From assembly GCF_045689245.1 (NCBI RefSeq), contig NZ_CP136865.1, positions 1,674,001 to 1,738,000 on the forward strand: a stretch of DNA of 64,000 nucleotides, written 5' to 3'. The notes under the pieces are model-generated. The model was given only the letters and a program-made list of their open reading frames with translations. It was not told the origin of the DNA and made no database searches. Origin of the DNA: Congregibacter brevis (GTDB lineage: Bacteria; Pseudomonadota; Gammaproteobacteria; Pseudomonadales; Halieaceae). Below, piece by piece: positions 34,138 to 42,026 of the stretch (positions are counted from its first letter, which is position 1; each line of letters begins with the position of its first letter). A program made the translations under genes and the position numbers.

Positions 34138-35784
34138 TTGAATGACCCGAAAGATTTGGATACCACTCGAATTCTGAGTGTCAGTGATGACGCTCTCTGG
34201 GATTCTCCGGCAATCGATGCAGATAGTCAGGAGTTGTGCGTTGTTCTAGCCTTCCATCCGGATACCTCACGTATCGGAGAAGTGTGTTCCTTGGGGTACG
34301 CCGATGACCTCACGGTTTTTGGTCGCCATCGGCCCCAGTTTGCTCATCTCGATGGCTCCCCAGCTCGAGGCTGCGACGATGAATTTGTGAGTCGCGAGGC
34401 TTTTAGTCTCAGCTACCAAAGTTCGCTTTGGCAGTTAGTCCGTAGAGAAGGCAGTTCCCGTTTGCGTATTGATGGTCGCGAGCTTTTGGACGCTGCAGTT
34501 CTTTCCCCGGAGCAGCTTCAGAATGGAGTGGTTCTGACCGTTGCGGAGCGAATCGTCCTGCATCTTAGGCTACGAAGCTCCAGGGTTTCCGTCAGCACTT
34601 CCCCGGAGTTAGCTGTGTTGCGCGGCGTGAGTCCAGCGATGCAGCAACTGCGTGAGAGCACTGATGCTGCGGCCAAGAGTGGTGGTGATGTATTGCTCAT
34701 TGGTCCTACGGGCACCGGCAAAGAACGCATAGCTGGCGCAATCCATGCGTTGAGTCGTCGATCAGGGGAGCCTTGGGTGGCTGTGAATATGGCGGCCATG
34801 CCCGTGGATTTGGCCAGCGCCAGTCTTTTTGGGGCAGCAAAGGGTGCATACACCGGGGCTGATGCAAACCGTAAAGGGTTCTTTCAGCAGGCCAACGGCG
34901 GCACGTTGTTCCTTGATGAGGTAGGAGACACGCCCCCGTTATTGCAGCCAATGTTGCTAAGAGCACTGCAGGAGCGAGAGATTCAGGTGGTGGGCGGCAA
35001 GAGTGAGCGCGTCGCACTGCGTGTGATTGCAGCGATGGAGCAAGATCCTGACCAGCTCCGTGAGACTTTTCGTCCAGCGCTTCGCTATCGGCTGGGTGCG
35101 TATGAGGTGCACCTGCCTTGCCTGAAGGAGCGTTCTGAGGATGTTGCATTGCTGGCTGCGGATTTTTTCAATGAGCAAGCGGGCGAAGCAGGACTGAGTT
35201 GGGATGTTCAGAGTAGTGTCGCCGGTGTCAGCGCCTGGGCACGCTTGTTTGAACAGTTTTTACTTTACAGCTGGCCTGGGAATATCCGCGAGCTGCAGCA
35301 TGTTGTTGCTCAGATAAGTAGTGTATCGAGGGGAGACCTGCGGGTTCCCAGCACTATTAGAGAGCGCTTCGGTCGTCCCTTGAGCCAGCTATCTGAAGCT
35401 AAACCCGCACCTCAAGCCGATCTTTCCGAGCCCGAGCCGACCCAGATAAAAGAGTCCGCGGCTCGTCGCTTGGACGAGGTGTCAGACGAGGAGTTTGTGG
35501 AGGCGTGGCGCGACGCTAAACATGAGGTCGCGGCTGTCGCAAAAGATTTGGGCGTGTCTCGACCCGCAGTGTATCGGCGCCTCAAGGGCTTGCGCGAGTG
35601 CCGCCTGGCTGCTGATGTCCCCTTGGGTGAATTGCTCTCAGCTCTGGATGCTTGTCGTGGAGATCTGAGCTCAACTGCTGAGCGTCTGGCCGTGTCACGA
35701 CGAGGCCTACAAACCCGTCTGCGTGCAAGCGGAGTTGCTTCCGCCAACTTATCAGATGTTTTTGAGGGCGAGGATAGGGGCTGA
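34138..35784 (+). CDS. FHA-domain sigma-54-dependent transcriptional activator
   Basis: The 548-residue protein has an N-terminal forkhead-associated domain (about 45-145, with VFGRHRP, VSREAFSL and a following NG). Next is the sigma-54 AAA+ domain with Walker A GPTGTGKE (about 189-196), the sigma-contacting loop as GAYTGA (about 237-242) and Walker B GGTLFLDEVGD (about 254-264). Two helix-turn-helix-like segments follow, VAAVAKDLGVSRPAVYRRLKG and STAERLAVSRRGLQTRL. It starts at TTG 34138, which has AGGAGG at good spacing. An FHA domain binds phosphothreonine, so the kinase encoded next is the likely input. It has no receiver domain, and its targets are unknown. Confidence 0.9.
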   Translation: MNDPKDLDTTRILSVSDDALWDSPAIDADSQELCVVLAFHPDTSRIGEVCSLGYADDLTVFGRHRPQFAHLDGSPARGCDDEFVSREAFSLSYQSSLWQLVRREGSSRLRIDGRELLDAAVLSPEQLQNGVVLTVAERIVLHLRLRSSRVSVSTSPELAVLRGVSPAMQQLRESTDAAAKSGGDVLLIGPTGTGKERIAGAIHALSRRSGEPWVAVNMAAMPVDLASASLFGAAKGAYTGADANRKGFFQQANGGTLFLDEVGDTPPLLQPMLLRALQEREIQVVGGKSERVALRVIAAMEQDPDQLRETFRPALRYRLGAYEVHLPCLKERSEDVALLAADFFNEQAGEAGLSWDVQSSVAGVSAWARLFEQFLLYSWPGNIRELQHVVAQISSVSRGDLRVPSTIRERFGRPLSQLSEAKPAPQADLSEPEPTQIKESAARRLDEVSDEEFVEAWRDAKHEVAAVAKDLGVSRPAVYRRLKGLRECRLAADVPLGELLSALDACRGDLSSTAERLAVSRRGLQTRLRASGVASANLSDVFEGEDRG

Positions 35785-35787
35785 TCG

Positions 35788-37194
35788 GTGATCCGCGGTC
35801 TATCGCAGTATCGCGTACTGGGCCGTTTAGGCCATGGTGGACAGGGTGAGGTGTATTTGGCGCTGGATACTCGACTTAAGCGCCGTGTCTGTATCAAGCT
35901 TTACTACTTGTCAGGGTCTATGGCGGCTCGTCGCCGAGCGGTTCTTGAAGCCCGGCACTTGATGCTCGTAGAGAGCCCTCAAACGGTCACTATTTATGAT
36001 GTCGTCAGCGCGGGAGGGAGCGTCGCCCTTGTCTTTCAGTACATTCCCGGATGTACTTTAGAGGAACTCCTGGCTTTAGAGGGACGCCTGAGTCCGGAAA
36101 ATGCGATGGCAGTGCTCACAGACCTTGCAGCTGCACTCGCCGCGCTGCGTCAATCAGGTCTTGTACACGGTGATATCAAACCCGCGAACGTACTCATTGA
36201 TGTTCAGGGACGCACTGTTCTGACGGACTTTGGGTCGTCACTTCTAGCGGGTGAGCAATGGTCGTCGTATAGCCACGAGTCTATTTCGCCGGAGCAGTCT
36301 AGGGGAGAGCCTGCGGTGTTGCTGAGCGATTTCTATGCTCTTGGTTTACTTATGTATCGCATGCTCTACGGAGAGCACCCGTTTTATGACGGGGGAGCTT
36401 TAGATGTACGACGTATGCGTGGGGGATTAGAGGCCGCTCCTGTACTAGCGGATTTGTCGCCTCTTGCAATGCAGTCAATCGAAAAACTACTACTGTCTCT
36501 ACTGGCTTCGCGCTCGGATGCTCGCCCCCAAAGCACTTTTGATCTTCGAGAGCGGTTGCGTGAAGTTAGGAGTCGGCTGCCTGCGCCGAACCTCGCAGAA
36601 ATAGCGCCGCAAATGAAGCTCCAAGAGCCGGCCCTGGGTGTCGCAAATGTTCGGTTACCCAGAAAACTGGTGCGCCTTCCGGTTTGGCAGCAAGGTCAGG
36701 CCTGGCTTTTCTCTTATTGGTCCCGGGGCAGTTTAGGAGCGCGAGGACTTATTGTTGCTGTAGGTTTGGCGCCGATAGCACTTGTCACTCTTGCTTGGCT
36801 CGCTCCGGGACCCTGTCTCGCCCTTCCTATGCCCCAGATTAATATCGGTGCCAATGCGCGTATGACGGCAATGAATGAGCGGGATTTGCGTGTACTGCTC
36901 AGCACGCTTGTCAAAGAAGCCTCTGAGGACATTGTGGTTCTTGGCGCTGGACCTGCCGATGACAGCTACTACACCGCAACGCCGGCTGGGCTGCATAACA
37001 GCTGCATCCCCCAGCAAAGCTTATCGCTGCGGGTTGATTGCGAGGCCGGCCGTTGCCTGCTCCAGCTGCGAAGTGAAAAAGGAGCTTTGTCCCAAGAAGG
37101 GCAGCTGTCTGTCTCTCAAACAGCGTCAGTTCTTCAGCTCAAGCAGTCGCTGTCTCAGTTACTTCGAGAGCAGATAGGCTTTTTGCGAAGCTAG
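35788..37194 (+). CDS. Membrane-anchored eukaryotic-type Ser/Thr protein kinase
   Basis: The 468-residue protein has a Hanks-type kinase domain at about 8-260: Gly loop GHGGQGEV (15-22), Lys37, catalytic HGDIKPANVL (127-136), DFG (147-149) and SPEQ in the activation segment (167-170). A juxtamembrane linker is followed by one membrane helix (about 319-340) and a periplasmic domain of about 128 residues with three to four cysteines. This topology is that of a receptor kinase. GTG 35788 lies four bases after the FHA regulator stop. The HGD instead of HRD at the catalytic loop is common in bacterial kinases. Confidence 0.9.
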   Translation: MIRGLSQYRVLGRLGHGGQGEVYLALDTRLKRRVCIKLYYLSGSMAARRRAVLEARHLMLVESPQTVTIYDVVSAGGSVALVFQYIPGCTLEELLALEGRLSPENAMAVLTDLAAALAALRQSGLVHGDIKPANVLIDVQGRTVLTDFGSSLLAGEQWSSYSHESISPEQSRGEPAVLLSDFYALGLLMYRMLYGEHPFYDGGALDVRRMRGGLEAAPVLADLSPLAMQSIEKLLLSLLASRSDARPQSTFDLRERLREVRSRLPAPNLAEIAPQMKLQEPALGVANVRLPRKLVRLPVWQQGQAWLFSYWSRGSLGARGLIVAVGLAPIALVTLAWLAPGPCLALPMPQINIGANARMTAMNERDLRVLLSTLVKEASEDIVVLGAGPADDSYYTATPAGLHNSCIPQQSLSLRVDCEAGRCLLQLRSEKGALSQEGQLSVSQTASVLQLKQSLSQLLREQIGFLRS

Positions 37195-37207
37195 CGAAGC
37201 TAGCGAA
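37184..37207. repeat. Nine-base tandem repeat at convergent stop codons
   Basis: GCGAAGCTA is repeated about two and a half times, spanning the TAG of the kinase gene and the TAG of the convergent PanE-family gene. It looks like replication slippage that duplicated the stop region. Confidence 0.6.
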
Positions 37208-38072
37208 GAGAGTGCAAGAGTGTGCTGTTAAGGGGCAGGCTTATACCCAGAGATGTAGCGCGCCGAAGTAGTTCACCGTTTAGAAACTCTACCTCGGTCG
37301 GGCGACCTGCCATTGTGTCTTGCAACATTGAAGAGTTGTTCTGTGCCGTGCTCTGGCAAACAGAAACCACGGTGGCGAGCAAATCCTCTTCCTCGCTCCA
37401 CAAACCCAAGGCGATAAGTGCGGGTTCCGTTTCTTCGCACAGTGCCTTCAATTCAGCTTTGGCCTCGCCGCGGTCAAGGAGTTCGCCATTGCGGCAAGAA
37501 AGTACTGCGGTGAGCGGATTGATGATGCAGTTGATAGAAAACTTGCCGGCGATTGCCTGCTCTATATTCGACGCCCACTGCCACCCTGAAAGATATTGAA
37601 GGCTGTCCTTGAACCATTGAGGTGAAGAGAGGCTCGCCCCAGGTCGCCCTATGCGTGTTATGCCGCTTGAAACAATCCGTACCCTGTTTGCCGACACCCT
37701 GAAAGCCCCTGCAGTGCTAATCGCGCGGTGAAACGTATGATCCGGAATACTGTTTTGCGCAGCTTTCTCAAAACCCATTCCATTGGCAGTACTGGCAACC
37801 ACTGCGCCTTTCGTCAGATAGGGGCGCGCTAATGCTAGCGCGTTCTCCACTTGCCCCGCTTTCGTGGTGATCAGCAGGCGTTTGATGCTGCCGTGAGCAA
37901 GCGTGTGTAGGGGCAGGGCCTCGAGATGCGCCTCGGTTGGCCCATCGACGACAATTTTTCTAATGGGCTCTTGATGGTGATGCACCAAAGTTGAGGGGAG
38001 TTCACTTTGCTGCATGCGATGGGCAATAAGGCAACCCATCGCACCCGCTCCCAAGATATGCCAATGGCTCAA
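37200..38072 (-). CDS. panE: 2-dehydropantoate 2-reductase family protein (PanE/ApbA)
   Basis: Family members reduce ketopantoate to pantoate with NADPH in pantothenate synthesis. The 290-residue protein has the N-terminal dinucleotide motif LGAGAMGCLIAHRM (about 7-20) and the catalytic-Lys helix KFSINCIINPLTAVLSCRNGELL (about 165-187), as in active PanE. The C-terminal domain has the conserved E and S around MLQDTMAGRPTEVEFLNG. It is the last gene of the TPP-riboswitch operon and overlaps the preceding kinase gene as ATGA. Its role there is unclear: a true PanE, or a related reductase. Confidence 0.85.
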   Translation of the reverse strand: MSHWHILGAGAMGCLIAHRMQQSELPSTLVHHHQEPIRKIVVDGPTEAHLEALPLHTLAHGSIKRLLITTKAGQVENALALARPYLTKGAVVASTANGMGFEKAAQNSIPDHTFHRAISTAGAFRVSANRVRIVSSGITRIGRPGASLSSPQWFKDSLQYLSGWQWASNIEQAIAGKFSINCIINPLTAVLSCRNGELLDRGEAKAELKALCEETEPALIALGLWSEEEDLLATVVSVCQSTAQNNSSMLQDTMAGRPTEVEFLNGELLRRATSLGISLPLNSTLLHSLR

Positions 38073-38950
38073 GATGAACTCTCGGCGGACAGTAACTTTG
38101 CAATTCGCTGCCTTGACGCTGCCGACTCTCGTGTGTTGCCTTTATGTGCGCTTAACCAGCAAGCCTCAATACAGGCGTAGAGCAGGCTCTGAGCTTTAAA
38201 ACGTCGCTCCTCTTCGGTGGAAGGCAGGCGCCGAAGGTACTGGAAGAGGAGTTCTTCCGCGCTTTGATTGTCGAGCTCCGAGGCACAAACCGCCAGATCA
38301 AAGAGAGGATCTCCGGGGGCAGCGTATTCCCAATCCAGAGCGTAAAGTCGACCTTTGCTGGAGATGCGGTTTGCTCTCAAGAGATCGTTATGGCAGAACA
38401 CAGGGGGTAGCGAAGACGCCTCCTCGATGCAATCCATAGCGTTTTTGATCCTCGATTCACCGCGTTCTAACAGTCGTGCCAACTCGCTATCAGCCGAGGC
38501 AATGACGCGGTGTTGCCGCAGGGTCTCGGGCGAGAAGAGTCGTTCACCCTGAGCGGGGAGGGCGTGAATCTCGCTAAACAGCATAGCCAGTTCAACAGCA
38601 GAGCTTTGATGATCCTTAGCCCCGTCAATGTATTCCATGACCGTAATACCGCGCTGTGGATCGCTTAGGAGCAGCTTTGGGCCGATCCCCGCATTAGCGG
38701 CAAACCGTTGTGCGGTAGCTTCCGCTTCTCTCTGTCTCAAGTCGCGGAGCTCAGTGGTTGCTATGCGCACGACCCATTGCTGCTCGGGACTCTCGATGAG
38801 TTGCAAGGAATGGTTGTGACCGCCATTGAGTACAGCGCCCGGTGATGGCGGGCCCGACAGCTCGGGCGCCCAGAGAGCATAATCCTGGCAAACTTCGCGT
38901 ACTAGCTGCTTGTTGCTTGAAGACGCAAGCTCTGTCGCCACTGCTTCCAT
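38069..38950 (-). CDS. Small-molecule kinase of the APH/choline kinase family, putative thiamine kinase
   Basis: The 293-residue protein has the family catalytic loop CHNDLLRANRI (near residue 190-200) and the metal-binding LDWEYAAPGDPLFDLA (near 210-225). The nucleotide-binding part is N-terminal with VVRIATTEL. In the riboswitch operon, next to a thiamine permease, the natural substrate is thiamine or a breakdown product, as for ThiK (YcfN) of E. coli. An aminoglycoside role is unlikely. The start overlaps the upstream permease gene by about 49 bases, so a later GTG cannot be excluded. Confidence 0.72.
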   Translation of the reverse strand: MEAVATELASSSNKQLVREVCQDYALWAPELSGPPSPGAVLNGGHNHSLQLIESPEQQWVVRIATTELRDLRQREAEATAQRFAANAGIGPKLLLSDPQRGITVMEYIDGAKDHQSSAVELAMLFSEIHALPAQGERLFSPETLRQHRVIASADSELARLLERGESRIKNAMDCIEEASSLPPVFCHNDLLRANRISSKGRLYALDWEYAAPGDPLFDLAVCASELDNQSAEELLFQYLRRLPSTEEERRFKAQSLLYACIEACWLSAHKGNTRESAASRQRIAKLLSAESSS

Positions 38951-39471
38951 CCGATAACCGCCAGCACTGTGTAAACCAAGTAGAGACCCGATGATGCCAG
39001 CAATCCCGCGTTCAGATATAGCCCTGCAGTTAAAAGGTCAATGACGACCCAGTATATCCACGATTCGAGTTTCTTTTGAGCGACCATCCAGGTCGCAAGA
39101 ACGCCGGCCCAGCTGCTTCCTGTATCCACGATGGCCTGTAAATCGGTCAGTGTATTTCGCGCCAGTAGAGTGATGCCGCTGAGAAGAACAAGACTGGCGA
39201 CAATGGTCGCGTGGTATCGCCAGCCGACTCTGCTGACGGTGCGCGCAGTATCTGAGCTGTCTTTGCCCCAGCGCCACCATCCAAGGGCTGCCATAAACAG
39301 GTAGAAGACCTGAAGCAGCCCCTGCATCGGTAAACCCGCATCCCAGAAAATCACCATGAAGATAGCGGAAGCCAAGCCACCTGCTATCCAGCAGCTGCGC
39401 TTTTCCCAAATGGCTAAAATAAGGTAGGCGAGTCCTAAAACGACCGCGATTCCTTCCAGTGCTGTGCTCAA
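38902..39471 (-). CDS. pnuT: PnuC-family vitamin permease, probably thiamine-specific PnuT
   Basis: The 189-residue protein has seven hydrophobic segments and PnuC-family text: GLAYLILAIWEKRSCWIAGG near the N terminus, LQVFYLFMAALGWWRWG near 54-70 and ESWIYWVVIDLLTAGLYLNAG near 137-157. PnuC-type carriers move vitamin precursors by facilitated diffusion and need a kinase to trap them; the kinase gene follows. The TTG start overlaps the TonB receptor stop as TTGA. Specificity for thiamine is inferred from the TPP riboswitch upstream. Confidence 0.87.
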   Translation of the reverse strand: MSTALEGIAVVLGLAYLILAIWEKRSCWIAGGLASAIFMVIFWDAGLPMQGLLQVFYLFMAALGWWRWGKDSSDTARTVSRVGWRYHATIVASLVLLSGITLLARNTLTDLQAIVDTGSSWAGVLATWMVAQKKLESWIYWVVIDLLTAGLYLNAGLLASSGLYLVYTVLAVIGWKQWRQSLRLQATSS

Positions 39472-41738
39472 AGCTGCAGTTCCAAGCTAAGGCCCAATTG
39501 CCTGGGGTCGCCGAACTGTCGGTAGGCTTCTGTGACGTAGCCTTTGCGTGGGTCGTTACCAAAGCTCCCAAAGCCGCGGGTGAAGTAGTCTTCGTCTGTG
39601 AGGTTACGTCCCCAAAGGGCCACTTCCCAGTTTTCGCCTTGGTAGGCGACGCGTAAGTGAATGAGACCGTAGGCATCGGATTTTACGTCGTGGCGATCGG
39701 AGAAGAAGAAGCTGTCGCGACCTTCCCACTGCAGGTCGGTCTTCCAGTGCTCACCTGGACTCCACTGAAGGCCCGCGGCGAATTGGTAACTTGGCGCGTG
39801 CGCTTGTTCCCGGTCTTCAAGATCGCGACCGTCGGCATTGATGTATTCACCGAAGCGCGCTCTCAGCAAACCGGTGTTCAGATACATTTCAAAGTCATTG
39901 CTCAGCGCAGCACGCAGCTCCCACTCCAGTCCCAGGTTGTATCCGGCCGCCGCGTTATCCGTAAAGTCGATGAAAGCTGTGCTGCCATCAGCGCGGGGTA
40001 CGACCACCGAGCCGCGTACCTGCTGATCACTTCGATCCATGTAGAAAATGGTGGCGGCGCTTTGCACTCGCCCTTCGAAGAATTGACCTTTGTGACCGAT
40101 CTCAAAATTGTAGAGAAGCTCTTCGTCAAAGAAGCGTAGGTCAGAGAGAGATTCCGAGGTTCCAGGTTCGTCGGTGGGAAATGCGAGAATGCCGGCGTTC
40201 ACACCGCCGGCACGATAGCCGCGGGAAACCGCCGCGTAGAACATGCCGAGACCCTCGTTTTCGTACTGAAGCGAAAGCTTACCTCCCCACAAGGAATTGT
40301 CCGGCTCGCTGCTAACTGCATTGGAATCGTCATATTGCATGGACCGGTTCGCTAGTCGTAGTCCCCCACTGAGGGTCCAGTTTTGAGTCAATTCCAGATC
40401 TAGCTGGCCATAGGCGGCTCGAGTTTCTGCTTTAAAGCGACTACGGAAATCCTCAGCAAGGTATGTGTAATCGCGACGCAGTGATTCGTCATCGTTTAGA
40501 GCATAGATTCCGGCCGTCCAGTTCAGGTCGCCGAAAGCCGTGGTGAGGGCTTCGGCGGAAGAGAACCGGAGTTGAGCGCTGTAACTCTCTCGTTCTCGGA
40601 GATAACGATCAAAGGACGAGTATTCAAGGTCGGGTGCGATACCGACAAAACTCCAGTCCTCGTCGTAGCTGTAGTCAGTGTCAGAGGTCGCGGCGCTGGC
40701 CATGAACTCCGCGAGAACGCGGCCCCCTGACCAGCGGTAGTGGATGCCGAGAGCGTCGCTTTCCTGTCGATCGTTTCCGGGCATATCGGACAGTGTCGTG
40801 CGCGTATTATCGAGGGAGAAGGCGTCGTAGCCGTTATCAATTTCCACGTGCGATAGTGTGAGGTCAAAGGTCTGCCGCTCGCTCGCTATCCACTGCAAAC
40901 GTCCGCGATACACCGCTTCGTCTCGCCGATTGGTGTCGCTTGTACCGAGAAAGCTATTGTCGATGAATCCATCGCTTCGGTGCTCGAACGCTGCGATTCT
41001 AAAAAGCAGCTTGTCGTCGATGAGCGGACCAGTGGCGCTTATGCCTAGCTCCCGGCGTCCATAATCACCTACCGTCGACTGCAGGCGAGCGGAAAATTCA
41101 GACTCTGGTGCCGCGCTGCGCATGTTGATCAAGCCTGCGAGCGCATTGGCGCCGTGCAGGGTCCCTTGAGGCCCGCGAAGCACTTCTACTTGCTCGATAT
41201 CAAAAAGAGTTGCCGCGCTTCCCAGCCCGCTAAAATCAATGCCGTCTATCAAGAGTCCTACCGACGGGTTAAGGGGTTCTACGAACTGACTGCGCTCACC
41301 GACTCCCCGTATCTGATAGAAACGTGCTCGAGAACTACCTCCGGCCAGATTCACATTGGGAGCGAGTATTAAGAGGTCTTCGAGATGGATCGCATTGCGC
41401 TCCTGAATCTGCGCGTCGCCCACAATGCTGCTGCTCGTTGGTTGTAAGAGCCAGGGTGTGCTGCGAAGCTCTGCTGTTACGACAACCTCCTCAAGAGCGG
41501 ACCCTGAGGGTGATGCGTTCTCAGAAAGCACGTTTTGTGCGGTAGCTGACCAAGGCACCGCCAGCAAAATGCCTGAAAGCACGACCCCGGCGATCGTCGA
41601 AGTCCCACAACTATCGCGCCGATGCGTAAAATCCGCCCCGCAGTCAGAAGCGCTGCCGCTCGACAGATGCTCAATCCTTCTGGTGTGTAATGTTTTCTGT
41701 GACGAGTGTGGCGTGTTTGAAGTGCTTATCTGGCTCAC
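39468..41738 (-). CDS. TonB-dependent outer-membrane receptor, putative thiamine receptor
   Basis: The 756-residue protein has a long basic N terminus, a signal segment at about 46-68 ending ATA-Q and a TonB box (EEVVVTAEL). The plug domain follows with NSVGLLIDGIDF-like text (here PSVGLLIDGIDFSG) and VEVLRGPQGTLHGANALAGLINM near 190-212, then a 22-strand type barrel ending in LGLSLELQL. It should take thiamine or TPP across the outer membrane, as the transcript starts with a TPP riboswitch. GTG 41738 has GAGGG seven bases upstream, inside a hairpin. The signal peptide's unusually long n-region is odd; no later Met start precedes it. Confidence 0.88.
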   Translation of the reverse strand: MSQISTSNTPHSSQKTLHTRRIEHLSSGSASDCGADFTHRRDSCGTSTIAGVVLSGILLAVPWSATAQNVLSENASPSGSALEEVVVTAELRSTPWLLQPTSSSIVGDAQIQERNAIHLEDLLILAPNVNLAGGSSRARFYQIRGVGERSQFVEPLNPSVGLLIDGIDFSGLGSAATLFDIEQVEVLRGPQGTLHGANALAGLINMRSAAPESEFSARLQSTVGDYGRRELGISATGPLIDDKLLFRIAAFEHRSDGFIDNSFLGTSDTNRRDEAVYRGRLQWIASERQTFDLTLSHVEIDNGYDAFSLDNTRTTLSDMPGNDRQESDALGIHYRWSGGRVLAEFMASAATSDTDYSYDEDWSFVGIAPDLEYSSFDRYLRERESYSAQLRFSSAEALTTAFGDLNWTAGIYALNDDESLRRDYTYLAEDFRSRFKAETRAAYGQLDLELTQNWTLSGGLRLANRSMQYDDSNAVSSEPDNSLWGGKLSLQYENEGLGMFYAAVSRGYRAGGVNAGILAFPTDEPGTSESLSDLRFFDEELLYNFEIGHKGQFFEGRVQSAATIFYMDRSDQQVRGSVVVPRADGSTAFIDFTDNAAAGYNLGLEWELRAALSNDFEMYLNTGLLRARFGEYINADGRDLEDREQAHAPSYQFAAGLQWSPGEHWKTDLQWEGRDSFFFSDRHDVKSDAYGLIHLRVAYQGENWEVALWGRNLTDEDYFTRGFGSFGNDPRKGYVTEAYRQFGDPRQLGLSLELQL

Positions 41739-41743
41739 GAATA

Positions 41744-41761
41744 TTCCCTCGGGCGAGGGAA
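41744..41761 (-). promoter_or_regulatory. Hairpin hiding the ribosome-binding site of the TonB receptor
   Basis: On the minus strand TTCCCTCG and CGAGGGAA pair around a two-base centre. The second arm contains the GAGGG Shine-Dalgarno sequence, six to seven bases before the GTG at 41738. It lies between the riboswitch and the start codon and is the likely translational switch of the riboswitch. Confidence 0.65.
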
Positions 41762-41798
41762 CGGGCGGCTTTCGTCAGACTTGGACGGGTGAAAGCTG

Positions 41799-41922
41799 CA
41801 ACCATTCCTACGCCGGTATTGCCCGGATCAGGTTCTAAGGGTTCGCTTTGGCACTCCACCGCGCCTACTTTTGGTCTACGGTGAAGGGCAGGCGTCTCAG
41901 GTCTTAACCACCCCTCGGTTTG
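41799..41922 (-). promoter_or_regulatory. TPP riboswitch (THI element)
   Basis: Read on the minus strand, the element has GGGGTG at its 5' side, the conserved CTGAGA (complement of 41895-41900), an enlarged P3 arm, then AACCTGATC and AATACCGGCGTAGGAA. These are the conserved parts of the thiamine pyrophosphate aptamer. Flanking AACC and GGTT can close the P1 helix. It starts within a few bases of the predicted transcription start and ends about 60 bases before the receptor GTG. Binding of TPP should reduce expression of the uptake operon. Confidence 0.95.
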
Positions 41923-41930
41923 TTCGATGG

Positions 41931-41959
41931 AGTATAGTGTGCTTACTGTGGCTGGGCAA
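41931..41959 (-). promoter_or_regulatory. Sigma-70 promoter of the riboswitch operon
   Basis: On the minus strand TTGCCC and TATACT are exactly 17 bases apart (complements at 41954-41959 and 41931-41936). Transcription would start near 41925, just before the aptamer, which is what a riboswitch promoter should do. Confidence 0.75.
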
Positions 41960-41971
41960 AGCGGCCACAGT
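41945..41971. promoter_or_regulatory. Eight-base inverted repeat over the -35 box of the riboswitch promoter
   Basis: ACTGTGGC and GCCACAGT are separated by 11 bases that include the minus-strand -35 hexamer. The spacing is typical for a dimeric repressor operator and the site lies between two divergent genes. On the plus strand TTTTC follows the second arm, so a hairpin role in RNA cannot be excluded. Confidence 0.45.
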
Positions 41972-41996
41972 TTTCAGTGGTATGTAGGAGATTGTT

Positions 41997-42026
41997 TTGG
42001 TCGATAATAAGAACAAGCAAAAGTGA
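41997..42026 (+). CDS. Possible nine-codon leader frame before the GAF-GGDEF gene
   Basis: TTG 41997 has AGGAG six bases upstream, reads nine codons (VDNKNKQK after the start) and stops with TGA at 42024-42026, which overlaps the GTG start of the GGDEF gene as GTGA. It may couple translation of the main gene, or be a remnant of its original start after a frameshift. Evidence is the spacing and overlap only. Confidence 0.3.
   Translation: MVDNKNKQK

Noticed and set aside
38069..38950. Aminoglycoside resistance phosphotransferase
   Set aside because: The fold is shared, but the operon with a TPP riboswitch and vitamin permease makes a vitamin kinase far more likely.
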